DNA of 64,000 nt from Lacrimispora celerecrescens (lineage in GTDB: Bacteria > Bacillota > Clostridia > Lachnospirales > Lachnospiraceae), in NCBI RefSeq assembly GCF_000732605.1, contig NZ_JPME01000018.1:62001-126000 (forward strand), in the 5' to 3' direction. Below the pieces are notes generated by a model, which saw only the letters and a list, made by a program, of their open reading frames with translations, did not search any database and was not told where the DNA came from. Positions 29,170 to 40,759 of the stretch are shown in pieces. A program made the translations under genes and the position numbers. Within the stretch, counting starts at the first letter, position 1, and every line of letters starts with the position of its first letter.

Positions 29170-30944
29170 TTAAGAAAACTGGCTCTGATAGAGTTTATAG
29201 TAGGCGCCTTTTTGATCCATCAGTTCCTTATGGCTTCCGGCTCCATGATATTTCCCTGGTCAATGACAAATATACGGTCAGCCTTGCGGATCGTAGAAAG
29301 ACGATGGGCAATGACAAAGGAAGTCCTGCCCCGTAAAAGTGCATCGATTCCCTGCTGTACCAGAAGCTCAGTATGGGTATCAATGCTGGAGGTTGCTTCA
29401 TCAAGGATCAAAATCCCAGGCATTGATACCATGGTTCTTGCAAATGCCAGAAGCTGCCTCTGTCCGATGGAAAGGCCTGCGCCTCTCTCACTGATCACCG
29501 TATCATATCCGTTTTCCAGCTTCATGATAAATTCATGGGCATTGACCGCCTTAGCTGCATCCATCACCTCAGTATCAGACGCATCCAGACGTCCGTATTT
29601 GATATTGTCCCGTATGGTTCCGGAGAACAGGAAATTATCCTGGGTCATGATTCCCATCTGACTCCTTAAGCTATTTAAGGTCACTTCTTTTATTTCGTGT
29701 CCGTCAACAAAAATCTTTCCAGCGGTCGTTTCGTAAAATCGGCTGATAAGATTTACTATGGTAGTCTTTCCGGCGCCAGTCGGTCCTACCAGCGCTATGG
29801 TTTCCCCGGGTTTAACGGAGAAATTCACATCATCAAGAATCAGCCGGTCCGGCTCATCTCCATAAGCAAAGGATACGTGCTCAAAGACTACCTCACCCTT
29901 AATCTCCGGTAAGGCCACAGCTCCCTCCTGATCTGTAATTTCCGCTTCCGTATCAATGATATCAAAAATACGTTCCGCAGCGGAAATATTGGTGGTCAGT
30001 TTATTATAAAAGTTAGCCAGATTCCGGATAGGGCTCCAGAACATAGCGATATAGGTTGAAAACGCAAGAAATGTACCGATTCCAATGTTTTCTACTCCGA
30101 CGATCCGGATTCCTATGAAATACAGCAGGAAACCTCCCAGCCCCCAGGTTATTTCTACCAGAGGACCGAAGCCATCCGCTACAATAACCGCATCCATGAA
30201 GGCTTTATAATGCTGGTTAACCAGATCATGAAATACCTCTTTTGTCTCAGGTTCTGCTGCAAAGCTCTGTATGATCCGGATGCCGGATAAATCTTCGTGT
30301 ACATAAGCATTTAAATTTGATGTTTTTTTACGGTAGATCTGCCACCTTCTATGAACCGTGGTCTCAATCAGAAACATACCCACAGCCAATATCGGGAGCG
30401 TCAGCAGTGCCGCCATTGCCAGATGGTAATTCTTTATCAGCATGATGATCGCCACACAAACAACTGTAAGCAGATCCGGTATCAGCTGAGTCACACTGTC
30501 CGACAACACATCCTTTAAGGCATTTACATCTCCAATAATTCTTGCAAGCACCTTTCCCGTAGGCCGGCTGTCAAAAAAGCCAAAACCAAGGGTCTGAATA
30601 TGCTTATAAAGCTCTTCCCTGATATTTAAAAGCACACGGTTGGATACGTCCGCCATAAGGCGCATGCGCATCTTTGTGCCTGCAAGGAACATAAGGAACA
30701 GCACAGTAGCACCGGCGCCCAACCATAAAAGGCCTGCCATATCCTTTTTAGCCACACAGGAATTGATGGCATATTCCATCATAAGCGGCGCTGACATGCT
30801 GATGGCTATGGTCCCGGCCATGATAAAAAGAACGATGATAATCTCTTTTTTAAAATCCAGGAGATATCGATACAGGCGAAGCAGGGTATCCTTTTTAAAA
30901 ACTTCCTTCTGATCTTCATCTATTCTGCTAGAATTGACTGCCAT
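29170..30944 (-). CDS. ABC exporter half-transporter, second subunit (C-terminus frameshifted)
   Basis: An N-terminal six-helix exporter domain is followed by an ATP-binding domain with ALVGPTGAGKTTIVN (Walker A), LSIGQRQLLAFAR (signature) and GILILDEATSSID (Walker B). As written, the frame stops at 29220 after NIMEPEAIRN. Adding one base near 29239-29243 restores the normal end (EAGSHKELMDQK to YQSQFS), with a stop at 29170. Only about the last 25 residues are affected. It overlaps the partner gene at 30920-32662 by 25 bases; together they form a heterodimeric exporter of the BmrCD/LmrCD type, with expression controlled by the upstream leader. GGAGGAG RBS. Confidence 0.88.
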
Positions 30945-32662
30945 TTCATCTCCTCCTCTCCATACTGCACCTGATAGGTTTTATAATATTGTCCACGCAT
31001 TCTCATAAGCTCCTCATGGGTTCCCCGTTCCACGATCCGTCCTTCATCTAAAATCAGGATCTCATCGGCACGGCGCACCGCTGAAATTCGGTGGGCAATA
31101 ATGATTTTCGAACTGTCCTTTAATTCTGCAAGATGGGCCTCGATCTCCTTCTCTGTTTCCATATCTAGAGCTGAGGTGGAATCATCGAGAATTAAAAGAG
31201 GCGTTTCCTTTGCAATGGCTCTGGCTATGCTGATCCTCTGCTTCTGTCCCCCGGAAAGTCCGACTCCCCTCTCCCCGATTACTGTATCATACTGCTCGGA
31301 AAGCTTTTGAATGAAGCCGTGAGCCCCTGCTGAGATAGAGGCCTGCTGCACGCTTTCCCATTCCGTTGCATCCTTATTTCCAGTCTTAATATTTTCCGTA
31401 ATGCTGTCCGAAAAAAGGAATACATCCTGCATGACCACCGATACCTGACCCCTTAGAAATGCTAAAGGCAGATCCTTTACGTTGATCCCGTCTAAAAGGA
31501 TTTCTCCCTTTGTTACGTCATAGAAACGCTCGATCAGATTGACAATGGAACTCTTTCCGGAACCGGTGACTCCCATGATGCCAAGGGTTTTTCCCTTTGT
31601 TAAGGTAAAATCAATGTCGCTTAAAATACTCTTTCCATCCAGTTCAAAGTCCACATGTTGAAAGGACAGTTCTCCCTGGATCGTATCCGGCAGGACCGGG
31701 CTTTCCGGATTTTGGATAACCGGCTGCTCATCCATGATCTTTTTGATCTTTTTGTTGGAGGCCACCGCTGCTGCAATATCATTACTGAGCCAGCCCACCA
31801 TTTCCATCGGCCAGATAATGTTATTGGCATACTCGGAAAATGCCCCCAGATCTCCAATGGTCATCTTATCGTTAATGACCAAAATACCACCTGCAACAAT
31901 GACTGCCATTAAAAGAACCTTTGATAAAAAGGATATGTTAGGCTGGTAACGGACGATCAGTTTGGCCTGCTTCATGTTTAAATCGTAATACCGTTTATTA
32001 TGTTTCCTGAATTTCTCGATCTCGTAACCTTCTCTTGCAAAGGCTTTCACGGTACGGACCCCTGCCAGATTTTCCTGCGCTACCGTATTTAATTCGGCGG
32101 TCTGCTCACTGATCTTATCGTAAACCTCTCCCAGACCGTTTTCCATCTTGACCGCATACCAGGCGATCAGGGGGAGAATCACCAGCGGAATCAGAGTGAG
32201 GCTGGGGCTTAGACGGTACATACAGACGATTACAATGACCGTATGAATGGAACATTCTAACACCAGCATTCCTACAAATCCGAAAGCATTCCAGATTCGT
32301 TCCGCGTCATCCTTGATTCTGGCCATCAATTCTCCTGTGTTGTGGCTGTCAAAATACCCCATAGACAGGGTCTGGATGTGGTCAAATAAATCCTTCCTTA
32401 AATTGCATCCGATTCCGGATGCGGCATAGTCAAATATAAATTCCTTTGTGTACTGAAGTACCGCTCTACCAAGTCCGATTCCCACAAGCCCTAAAAGCAG
32501 CCTCATGAGAATCTGCATCTGTCCCCCCACAATGACATCATCAATAATATGCTTTGTGATCTGGGGGGCCATTGCATCCAAAAGGATGCTGACGACCATA
32601 GCCACAATCGCCAAAACATACAGTAAACTGTACCTCTTTCCATACTTCCATAGATTTTTCAT
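30920..32662 (-). CDS. ABC exporter half-transporter, first subunit
   Basis: 580 residues with an exporter membrane domain (about 1-310) and a nucleotide-binding domain: GIMGVTGSGKSSIVN (Walker A), VGLSGGQKQRISIARA (signature) and PLLILDDSTSALD. The Walker B ends Asp-Asp instead of Asp-Glu, the usual sign of a degenerate ATP site in heterodimeric exporters, while the partner has Asp-Glu. Such pairs export drugs or peptides. The gene follows a leader peptide and two terminator hairpins, so expression is probably attenuated. The RBS is AAGGAGG. Confidence 0.93.
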   Translation of the reverse strand: MKNLWKYGKRYSLLYVLAIVAMVVSILLDAMAPQITKHIIDDVIVGGQMQILMRLLLGLVGIGLGRAVLQYTKEFIFDYAASGIGCNLRKDLFDHIQTLSMGYFDSHNTGELMARIKDDAERIWNAFGFVGMLVLECSIHTVIVIVCMYRLSPSLTLIPLVILPLIAWYAVKMENGLGEVYDKISEQTAELNTVAQENLAGVRTVKAFAREGYEIEKFRKHNKRYYDLNMKQAKLIVRYQPNISFLSKVLLMAVIVAGGILVINDKMTIGDLGAFSEYANNIIWPMEMVGWLSNDIAAAVASNKKIKKIMDEQPVIQNPESPVLPDTIQGELSFQHVDFELDGKSILSDIDFTLTKGKTLGIMGVTGSGKSSIVNLIERFYDVTKGEILLDGINVKDLPLAFLRGQVSVVMQDVFLFSDSITENIKTGNKDATEWESVQQASISAGAHGFIQKLSEQYDTVIGERGVGLSGGQKQRISIARAIAKETPLLILDDSTSALDMETEKEIEAHLAELKDSSKIIIAHRISAVRRADEILILDEGRIVERGTHEELMRMRGQYYKTYQVQYGEEEMKWQSILAE

Positions 32663-32716
32663 ACTTTTCCTCCTTTACTTACTGCAAGCATGAATGGGCT
32701 ATTCGCCCTTTTATGT

Positions 32717-32759
32717 AAAAAAAAACCGAAAAAAACTGCATAGTGCGGTCTTTTTCGGT
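32717..32759 (-). terminator. Second terminator hairpin in the exporter leader
   Basis: On the minus strand ACCGAAAAAGACCGC...TTTTTTTCGGT is followed by a run of T, 55 bases before the exporter start. The stem is mostly ACCGAAAAA with TTTTTCGGT. It would stop transcripts that escaped the first hairpin. Confidence 0.75.
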
Positions 32760-32776
32760 AAATTGCAAAAAAATAG

Positions 32777-32815
32777 CCGCAGTCAATTCAGACTGCGGTT
32801 AAAAACTCATTGAAG
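32777..32815 (-). promoter_or_regulatory. Attenuator: terminator and competing antiterminator segment
   Basis: On the minus strand, CCGCAGTC-TGAATT-GACTGCGG (32777-32798) followed by seven T forms an intrinsic terminator. The segment 32785-32815 overlapping its 5' arm is almost fully complementary to 32873-32894 inside the leader-peptide frame. The pairs are AATTCAGTCTGC with GCAGTCTGAATT (one mismatch) and CTCAATGAAG with CTTCAATGAG (one mismatch). The two structures are mutually exclusive, the signature of transcription attenuation. Confidence 0.8.
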
Positions 32816-32858
32816 CAGCTCCTGATTAGAGCCGTCAATCATCCCATGACATCTATAA

Positions 32859-32951
32859 TCATGAGATTCTATCTTCATTGAGGCAGACTGAATTAATATA
32901 AAATAATTTTTCTATTCTATTCATTCCAATTGCATTATAGTAACGCTTCAT
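32859..32951 (-). CDS. Leader peptide of the ABC exporter operon
   Basis: A 30-codon frame (MKRYYNAIGMNRIEKLF...) with a strong AGGAGG RBS and a promoter 50-80 bases upstream. The antiterminator segment 32873-32894 lies inside its last codons. A ribosome reaching the end would cover that segment and permit the terminator; a ribosome stalled earlier (for instance by an antibiotic) would leave it free to pair and allow read-through. The arrangement parallels BmrB ahead of bmrCD in Bacillus subtilis (established for that system; here inferred). Confidence 0.75.
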   Translation of the reverse strand: MKRYYNAIGMNRIEKLFYINSVCLNEDRIS

Positions 32952-33001
32952 AGTATCTGCCTCCTTTTCTTAGAATTATTGGTATTAATTGTACAATTAC
33001 T

Positions 33002-33030
33002 AGAATACTTCCAATTTATTATTTTGTCAA
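33002..33030 (-). promoter_or_regulatory. Sigma-A promoter of the exporter leader
   Basis: Minus-strand -35 TTGACA (33025-33030) and -10 TATTCT (33002-33007), 17 bases apart. The -10 is followed about 50 bases later by the leader-peptide start. Confidence 0.75.
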
Positions 33031-33093
33031 GCAATATATCACATTTATTTATCTATTACATTTCTTCGATCCGTTCAATCCTTTTTTCCATAC

Positions 33094-33133
33094 AAAAAAG
33101 CGGATTTGGCACTGTGTACGCCAAAACCGCTTT
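33094..33133 (-). terminator. Terminator after the aldehyde dehydrogenase gene
   Basis: Stem AAAGCGGTTTTGGC / GCCAAATCCGCTTT on the minus strand (one mismatch) followed by six T, 16 bases past the gene. Confidence 0.85.
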
Positions 33134-33148
33134 CTGCCTACTTTCTAT

Positions 33149-34636
33149 TTATTTAACCGGATAAAAACCAGAAGGGGATTCACTTAAGTTGATCATGATA
33201 TTCTTTGTCTGGGTGTAGTGTTCCAGAATGACCTTATGTGTCTCACGGCCAATTCCCGAAGTCTTATATCCGCCGAAAGGTGCTCCCTCAGGAATGGAAT
33301 TATAGGTATTAACCCACATACGTCCGGTCTCCACCGCTCTGGCAACCCGTATAGCCCTATTGATGTCCCTGGTCCATACTGCTCCGCCCAGTCCGTACTG
33401 GCTGTCATTGGCCATGGCCACAACCTCATCCTCTGTCTTAAACTTAATAATACATGCCACAGGTCCGAAGATCTCTTCTTGTGCCACTCTCATGTCGTTT
33501 GTCACATTGCCAAGGAGTGTGGGCCTTAAAAAAGCTCCGTTTTCCAGTCCATCCTCCAGAATCTGTTCTCCGCCACAAAGTACGGCAGCTCCTTCCGATT
33601 TTCCTATCTCTATGTAGCTTAATATTTCCTTCATATGACCTTTGCTAATCTGACTTCCCATCTGGGTATTTTCATCCCACGGAAGGCCGACCTTTACTTG
33701 GTTAAACCGTTTAACCGCTTCTTCCACAAATTTATCGTAAATGCTTTCCTGCACAAAGACCCTGGAACCCGCACAGCACACCTGGCCCTGGTTAAAGAGA
33801 ATACCCAGCTGTAAACCATCCATGGCCATCTCCCAATTACAGTCCTCAAAGAAAATATTGGCTGATTTGCCGCCCAGCTCCAAAGTAGCCGGAATCAGCT
33901 TTTCCGCTGCTGCAAGGGCCACGTTCTTTCCTACTTCCGTTGAGCCGGTAAATGCCAGCTTCCGGAAACCTTCATGTTCCAGAATATACTGCCCAGACTT
34001 GGAACCTGCTCCGGTAATAACATTGAATACCCCTGCCGGGATCACATCCTGAATCAGCCTTGCTAATTCCAGAACGCTGAGAGAAGTGGTGCTTGAGGTC
34101 TTAAAGACGGAACAGCAGCCGCTTGCCAATACCGGTGCCAGCTTCCAGGCTGCCATCAGGAATGGAAAATTCCAGGGAACGATTTGACCAACCACGCCGA
34201 TAGGCTCTCTGAGGATCAGGCTTAGTGTATTTTCTCCCAGCATATTGGCGCTGCCCTCTTCCGCAAGTATGCAGCCTGCAAAATAGCGGAAATGCTGAGC
34301 TGCAAGAGGAATATCGACCGCCATGGTTTCCCTTATGGGTTTCCCGTTGTCCAGGGTTTCCACCATGGCAAGATGTTCCCTATTTGCATCTATGATATCC
34401 GCAATCTTATTTAAAATGGCAGCTCTCTGGTTTACCGGTACATGCTTCCAGGTCTCAAATGCCTTCCATGCTTCCCGGACCGCCTCATCCACATCTTCCT
34501 TTGTTGCTTCGGCGCACTCAGTCAGCACCCTCCCATCGGCCGGACAAAAACTTTGAAAAGTTTTTCCATCAGAAGCATCCTTCCACTGTCCGCCTATGAA
34601 TAACTGATATTTCTTTTGAAGCTCTACGTTCTGCAT
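33149..34636 (-). CDS. NAD(P)-dependent aldehyde dehydrogenase
   Basis: 495 residues, the classical ALDH length. Visible are PWNFPFLMAAWKLAPVL with the Asn of the active site, the Rossmann FTGSTEVGK, catalytic Glu in LELGGKSANIFFED and catalytic Cys in FNQGQVCCAGSR, then EEIFGPV and GGYKTSGIGRE. It oxidises aldehydes to acids. The overall pattern resembles betaine-aldehyde or broad-specificity aliphatic enzymes; the substrate cannot be fixed. The NAD-ribose lysine position reads VFKTSS, not the usual KPS. It is a single gene with its own near-consensus promoter and terminator. Confidence 0.93.
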   Translation of the reverse strand: MQNVELQKKYQLFIGGQWKDASDGKTFQSFCPADGRVLTECAEATKEDVDEAVREAWKAFETWKHVPVNQRAAILNKIADIIDANREHLAMVETLDNGKPIRETMAVDIPLAAQHFRYFAGCILAEEGSANMLGENTLSLILREPIGVVGQIVPWNFPFLMAAWKLAPVLASGCCSVFKTSSTTSLSVLELARLIQDVIPAGVFNVITGAGSKSGQYILEHEGFRKLAFTGSTEVGKNVALAAAEKLIPATLELGGKSANIFFEDCNWEMAMDGLQLGILFNQGQVCCAGSRVFVQESIYDKFVEEAVKRFNQVKVGLPWDENTQMGSQISKGHMKEILSYIEIGKSEGAAVLCGGEQILEDGLENGAFLRPTLLGNVTNDMRVAQEEIFGPVACIIKFKTEDEVVAMANDSQYGLGGAVWTRDINRAIRVARAVETGRMWVNTYNSIPEGAPFGGYKTSGIGRETHKVILEHYTQTKNIMINLSESPSGFYPVK

Positions 34637-34692
34637 AATTTTATCTCCTCTCTTTTATTTTCTTTGGTACTCAAATCTTTACTTATGTTTCC

Positions 34693-34720
34693 ATTATACC
34701 CCCGGTATTTAATCTGTCAA
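34693..34720 (-). promoter_or_regulatory. Near-perfect sigma-A promoter of the aldehyde dehydrogenase gene
   Basis: Minus-strand TTGACA (34715-34720) and TATAAT (34693-34698), both exact consensus, 16 bases apart, about 55 bases before the start codon. A C-run in the spacer reads CCGGGGG on the transcribed sense strand. Confidence 0.85.
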
Positions 34721-34962
34721 TTTAAATATTTATTTAACATTATTGATATTTAATTATCTTTCAATGTTTATTTTTTAACATTATGCAATATTTATGCTTA
34801 TTAACCAATTTTTCTCAAAAACCAATCTTTAAATAGATTGATATTATTAATGCTGAGGAATCTCTTCTATCGTAATCCGAGTTAATTTTATATGATAATT
34901 TGTTATCTTTTTCACATTTTAGTTCTTTTTCAGCATTAGTCTTTTAGGTATTTTCAGTAAAT

Positions 34963-34991
34963 AAAAAAACCGCAGTTCATCCGGACTGCGG
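34963..34991 (-). terminator. Terminator of the DUF3788 - MmcQ/YjbR pair
   Basis: CCGCAGT / ACTGCGG stem with an 8-base loop and a run of seven T on the minus strand, 20 bases after the MmcQ-like gene. The rest of the interval between 34721 and 34962 is AT-rich with nothing recognised. Confidence 0.8.
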
Positions 34992-35011
34992 CCAAAAATT
35001 TATTAAAATGT

Positions 35012-35374
35012 TCACTCTCCCAGCAATTCTTTTTGTTTCTTCTTCGTCAGCCCGGCTAATACCAGACGGTATGATTTTTCCAGTAAATCCTTCAGCAAAT
35101 CATCAGGTACGTTTCCATCTGCTTTAATGGAATTCCAGTGAACCTTATTCATATAATAGCCGGGGATGATATCCTCATACTGCTGCCTTAAAAACTGGCC
35201 TTCTACCGGTTCCAGCTTTAATGTGATCAAAGAGTCTATGCCCTGGTCATTCTTACACACCGCCGCAAACATCTTATCGCCAAGAAGATACCTGGTCCAA
35301 TTCCATTCCTCCTTGAAATCACTGGATACCCCATTCATTGATTTCAAGTATTCATCAATCCACTGATACCTCAT
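35012..35374 (-). CDS. MmcQ/YjbR family protein
   Basis: The start is placed at 35374 (MRYQWIDEYL), as CGGAGG lies six bases before; the longer frame from 35392 includes that RBS in its coding part. The product has 120 residues of the MmcQ/YjbR (CyaY-like fold) family: KEEWNWTRYLLGDKMFAAV, LITLKLEPVEGQFL, YMNKVHWNSI and a C-terminal LLEKSYRLVLAGLTKKKQ. The function is unknown; these are small cytoplasmic proteins with a possible DNA-binding role. It follows the DUF3788 gene by about 23 bases and shares its terminator. Confidence 0.88.
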   Translation of the reverse strand: MRYQWIDEYLKSMNGVSSDFKEEWNWTRYLLGDKMFAAVCKNDQGIDSLITLKLEPVEGQFLRQQYEDIIPGYYMNKVHWNSIKADGNVPDDLLKDLLEKSYRLVLAGLTKKKQKELLGE

Positions 35375-35397
35375 ATATTTCCTCCGAATCATTTTTA

Positions 35398-35811
35398 TTA
35401 CTTTTTATTGGGCCTTCTTTTTATCTTTAACAGCTGCATCATATCATCGAAAAGCGATTGGTCCTTTATCATAAACATGATCCATTTTCCATCGTGGTAG
35501 GTCGTTGATTCATCGTATACCTTCTGGACCTCCGGGGAATAGTTCTGCCGTTCCCGTTCAAAGGTCTCCCGTTCGGCTTGTCCCAGAATTACCATGAATC
35601 CAAAGCAGTCCTCTTTGGTATACAACGCGCAAAGGGTCTTTCCGCCTCTGCGGTATTTGTACTCGTACTTCCACCTTTTGCCGCCGCTGCTCCACTGGCG
35701 TTCCATATCATACTTCTCTTCGATTCTTTCACAAAGGCTTTTCCATGATTTAAATAAAGTCTCCCCTATCAGGGAAGTCATTTCTTCTTGTGATGGAATC
35801 TTTTCCAGCAT
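35398..35811 (-). CDS. DUF3788 family protein (intact copy)
   Basis: The start is placed at 35811 (MLEKIPSQEEM), with GAGGGGG upstream. 137 residues, no membrane segment: SLIGETLFKSWKSLC, EKYDMERQWSSGGKRW, YKYRRGGKTLCALY, TTYHDGKWIMF and a basic end IKRRPNKK. The function is unknown. It is a paralogue of the frameshifted copy at 18101-18513, which sits at the edge of an island, suggesting a chromosomal and a mobile version. Probably co-transcribed with the MmcQ-like gene. Confidence 0.88.
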   Translation of the reverse strand: MLEKIPSQEEMTSLIGETLFKSWKSLCERIEEKYDMERQWSSGGKRWKYEYKYRRGGKTLCALYTKEDCFGFMVILGQAERETFERERQNYSPEVQKVYDESTTYHDGKWIMFMIKDQSLFDDMMQLLKIKRRPNKK

Positions 35812-36053
35812 AAAATCCCCCTCTTTCAACAAGTTTTTCAAACATAAGATACCGGTGCATTCATTCGCTTTTCCGTTTCCTCTACTTCCAGTAGCCCAGA
35901 AAACGACTGCATATGCTCTTCAATTTCAATTACTATAATTCTCCATCATACCAAAATAAAACAATACCGGACTCTTTCTGACTGATATTTATGAAACGTC
36001 ATATCTCCTGCTTTTCTTTGACATTATATCACCCCAACTACGACAGCAGTATG

Positions 36054-36389
36054 TCACTGTTGGGGAACAACCGCAAAGAAAATCAAGTCAGCTTCGCTAT
36101 CATTAATCAGGCTGTGAGCATACCCTTTGGGACAATAGTGACACAGTCCTGCCTGTACGGCTTCTTCTCCGCCATCAAATAGCATTTTCCCTGTTCCCTG
36201 TAGAAAATATATGATTTCACTGCTTGTATCGTGGGTATGCATTCCTATGGATGCGCCCGGCTCCAGCTTTCCATAGAGAATCTTATTGTTCTTATCTACA
36301 AGCATCTTTGACTTAAATTCTTTTTCTCCGCCGTTAAAATGGGGGAGTATGGTTTCCTCTATCCCGTCAAAATTTATGATCATGTTCAT
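36054..36389 (-). CDS. Cupin-domain protein
   Basis: 111 residues forming one cupin barrel: GKLEPGASIGMHTHDTSSE (metal-binding histidines), IIYFLQGTGKMLFDGG and HYCPKGYAHSLIND. Cupins of this size are small metal-binding sensors or sugar/thiol enzymes; the substrate is unknown. It starts 15 bases after the NUDIX gene and is probably in the same operon. A second ATG two codons in would fit the AAAGG RBS better. Confidence 0.85.
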   Translation of the reverse strand: MNMIINFDGIEETILPHFNGGEKEFKSKMLVDKNNKILYGKLEPGASIGMHTHDTSSEIIYFLQGTGKMLFDGGEEAVQAGLCHYCPKGYAHSLINDSEADLIFFAVVPQQ

Positions 36390-36404
36390 CCAGCCTTTCT
36401 TATT

Positions 36405-36875
36405 TTATATCTCCTGTTTCTGCAGCTTTTCTACCCGGCCATTAAGAAAACAGAGAAGAATCCTGTCCATCAATACCGGCATGATCTCAGGATACGTCAG
36501 GGAATCAGGCATCTCATCCAATAGCCGTATCTTTTCTATCTCAAACCCCGGTGGTATCTCTCCAAGTTCTTTGACTTCACTATAAAACAGCATTCCAAAA
36601 GATTCTTTTGAACTTTCCTCGTTCTCATCAAGATTCTGAACCGAATATCCACTGACCGGTTCCAGGATATATTCTATTGCTCCCGTCTCCTCATAAAGTT
36701 CCCGGTTGGCAGTTGTTACGATATCCTCCCCCTTTTCCCGGTGTCCTCCAGGGATTTCAAGGGTGTTCCGGTTCTTGTGCTTACAGAATATCCATTTATT
36801 CCTGTACCGTGAAGCAATGACTGCATACTCCAGTAAATGATCCTCAACAGAATCATAAAATGTTACTTTTACCAT
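36405..36875 (-). CDS. NUDIX hydrolase
   Basis: 156 residues. The NUDIX box is visible as GGHREKGEDIVTTANREL followed by YEETGA, matching GX5EX7REUXEEXGU. Such enzymes cleave nucleoside diphosphates linked to another group, often housecleaning oxidised nucleotides. Strong AGGAGGGG RBS. First gene of a pair with the cupin. The substrate cannot be told from the sequence. Confidence 0.9.
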   Translation of the reverse strand: MVKVTFYDSVEDHLLEYAVIASRYRNKWIFCKHKNRNTLEIPGGHREKGEDIVTTANRELYEETGAIEYILEPVSGYSVQNLDENEESSKESFGMLFYSEVKELGEIPPGFEIEKIRLLDEMPDSLTYPEIMPVLMDRILLCFLNGRVEKLQKQEI

Positions 36876-36961
36876 CAGATCCCCTCCTATTTGATATCAA
36901 CTTACCATGTATGAAAAAGAAAAACAATCTATTTTTTATGTAATTTAGGTCTATAAAAACA

Positions 36962-37017
36962 AAAAAAGCAGCAGACAATCATGAATTTAAAATAAAACCA
37001 TCTTTGTCCGCCGCTTA
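36962..37017 (-). terminator. Terminator after the heavy-metal-associated gene
   Basis: Minus-strand AAGCGGCGGACAA pairs with TTGTCTGCTGCTT (two G-T or mismatched positions) across an AT-rich loop, followed by TTTTTT. It lies 15 bases after the gene at 37032. Confidence 0.65.
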
Positions 37018-37031
37018 AACAGTCAATGTAC

Positions 37032-37391
37032 TTATTTGATCTTCCCGGGAGTATATCCTGCTTTTCTCACTATCTCTTTCAGCTCATCCTCCGTCATCTG
37101 CTCTTTCATATGTATGACTGCCAGTTTTTTCTTTAAATCCACAGAAGCATATAATCCTTCCAGGCTATTAAACTCATTCTCCACTCTCTTTTTGCAATTG
37201 CCGCAGGTCATTCCTTCTACCTCCAGGGTTCGGGCATAGGGATAATGGGAGATATCTTTATCAGCAGCTTTAATTTTCTTCACTTCACTGCCGCCGCTTC
37301 CGCAGCAGCCATACTTCGTCCTTTTTATGGTACCTCTTAATCCAAAGTAGCAAAATACAATTAAAATACCGCAAATTATTGCAGTGGACAT
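37032..37391 (-). CDS. Membrane-anchored heavy-metal-associated (HMA) domain protein
   Basis: The start is placed at 37391 (MSTAIICGIL), after GAGGAGG at seven bases. 119 residues: one N-terminal membrane helix (STAIICGILIVFCYFGL), a Cys/Gly linker (YGCCGSGG), then an HMA domain with GMTCGNCKKRVENE, the CxxC metal site. Such domains carry Cu(I) or similar soft metals. With the membrane anchor it may deliver or sense copper at the membrane. No transporter ATPase is adjacent, so the partner is unknown. Confidence 0.85.
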   Translation of the reverse strand: MSTAIICGILIVFCYFGLRGTIKRTKYGCCGSGGSEVKKIKAADKDISHYPYARTLEVEGMTCGNCKKRVENEFNSLEGLYASVDLKKKLAVIHMKEQMTEDELKEIVRKAGYTPGKIK

Positions 37392-37443
37392 CCTGTAACC
37401 TCCTCTATCCTTTTTCTTCATTTTTATACAAATGTATCAATGA

Positions 37444-37492
37444 GATATGCTTTCCTATCCAGTTAGTGCCTGGTAAAGCGGGGCATGCTGTT
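37444..37492. repeat. Double-hairpin intergenic repeat, copy 1
   Basis: Aligns with 54132-54181: GATATGCTTTC-TATCCAGTT, then GCC...GGGGCA-GCTGTT. The first hairpin is degenerate here and the second shorter. It lies upstream of the HMA gene and downstream of the lacZ terminator. Confidence 0.65.
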
Positions 37493-37591
37493 CCAAGCAA
37501 ATCCAGCCAATCCTATTATAATACAATATTATAAAAAAAGGACAGGATTACCTGATTATTTTTATCAACAACTTTATTTTTCTCTCACAAA

Positions 37592-37639
37592 AATAAAACG
37601 GCAGACCGTAAGATTTTTTCAAACTCCTACCGTCTGCCG
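37592..37639 (-). terminator. Terminator after the beta-galactosidase gene
   Basis: A 12-bp stem CGGCAGACGGTA / TACGGTCTGCCG (one mismatch) with an 17-base loop, then TTTTATTTTT on the minus strand. Confidence 0.85.
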
Positions 37640-37646
37640 CCTGCAT

Positions 37647-40750
<3,104 letters not shown>

Positions 40751-40759
40751 CTATATCTT

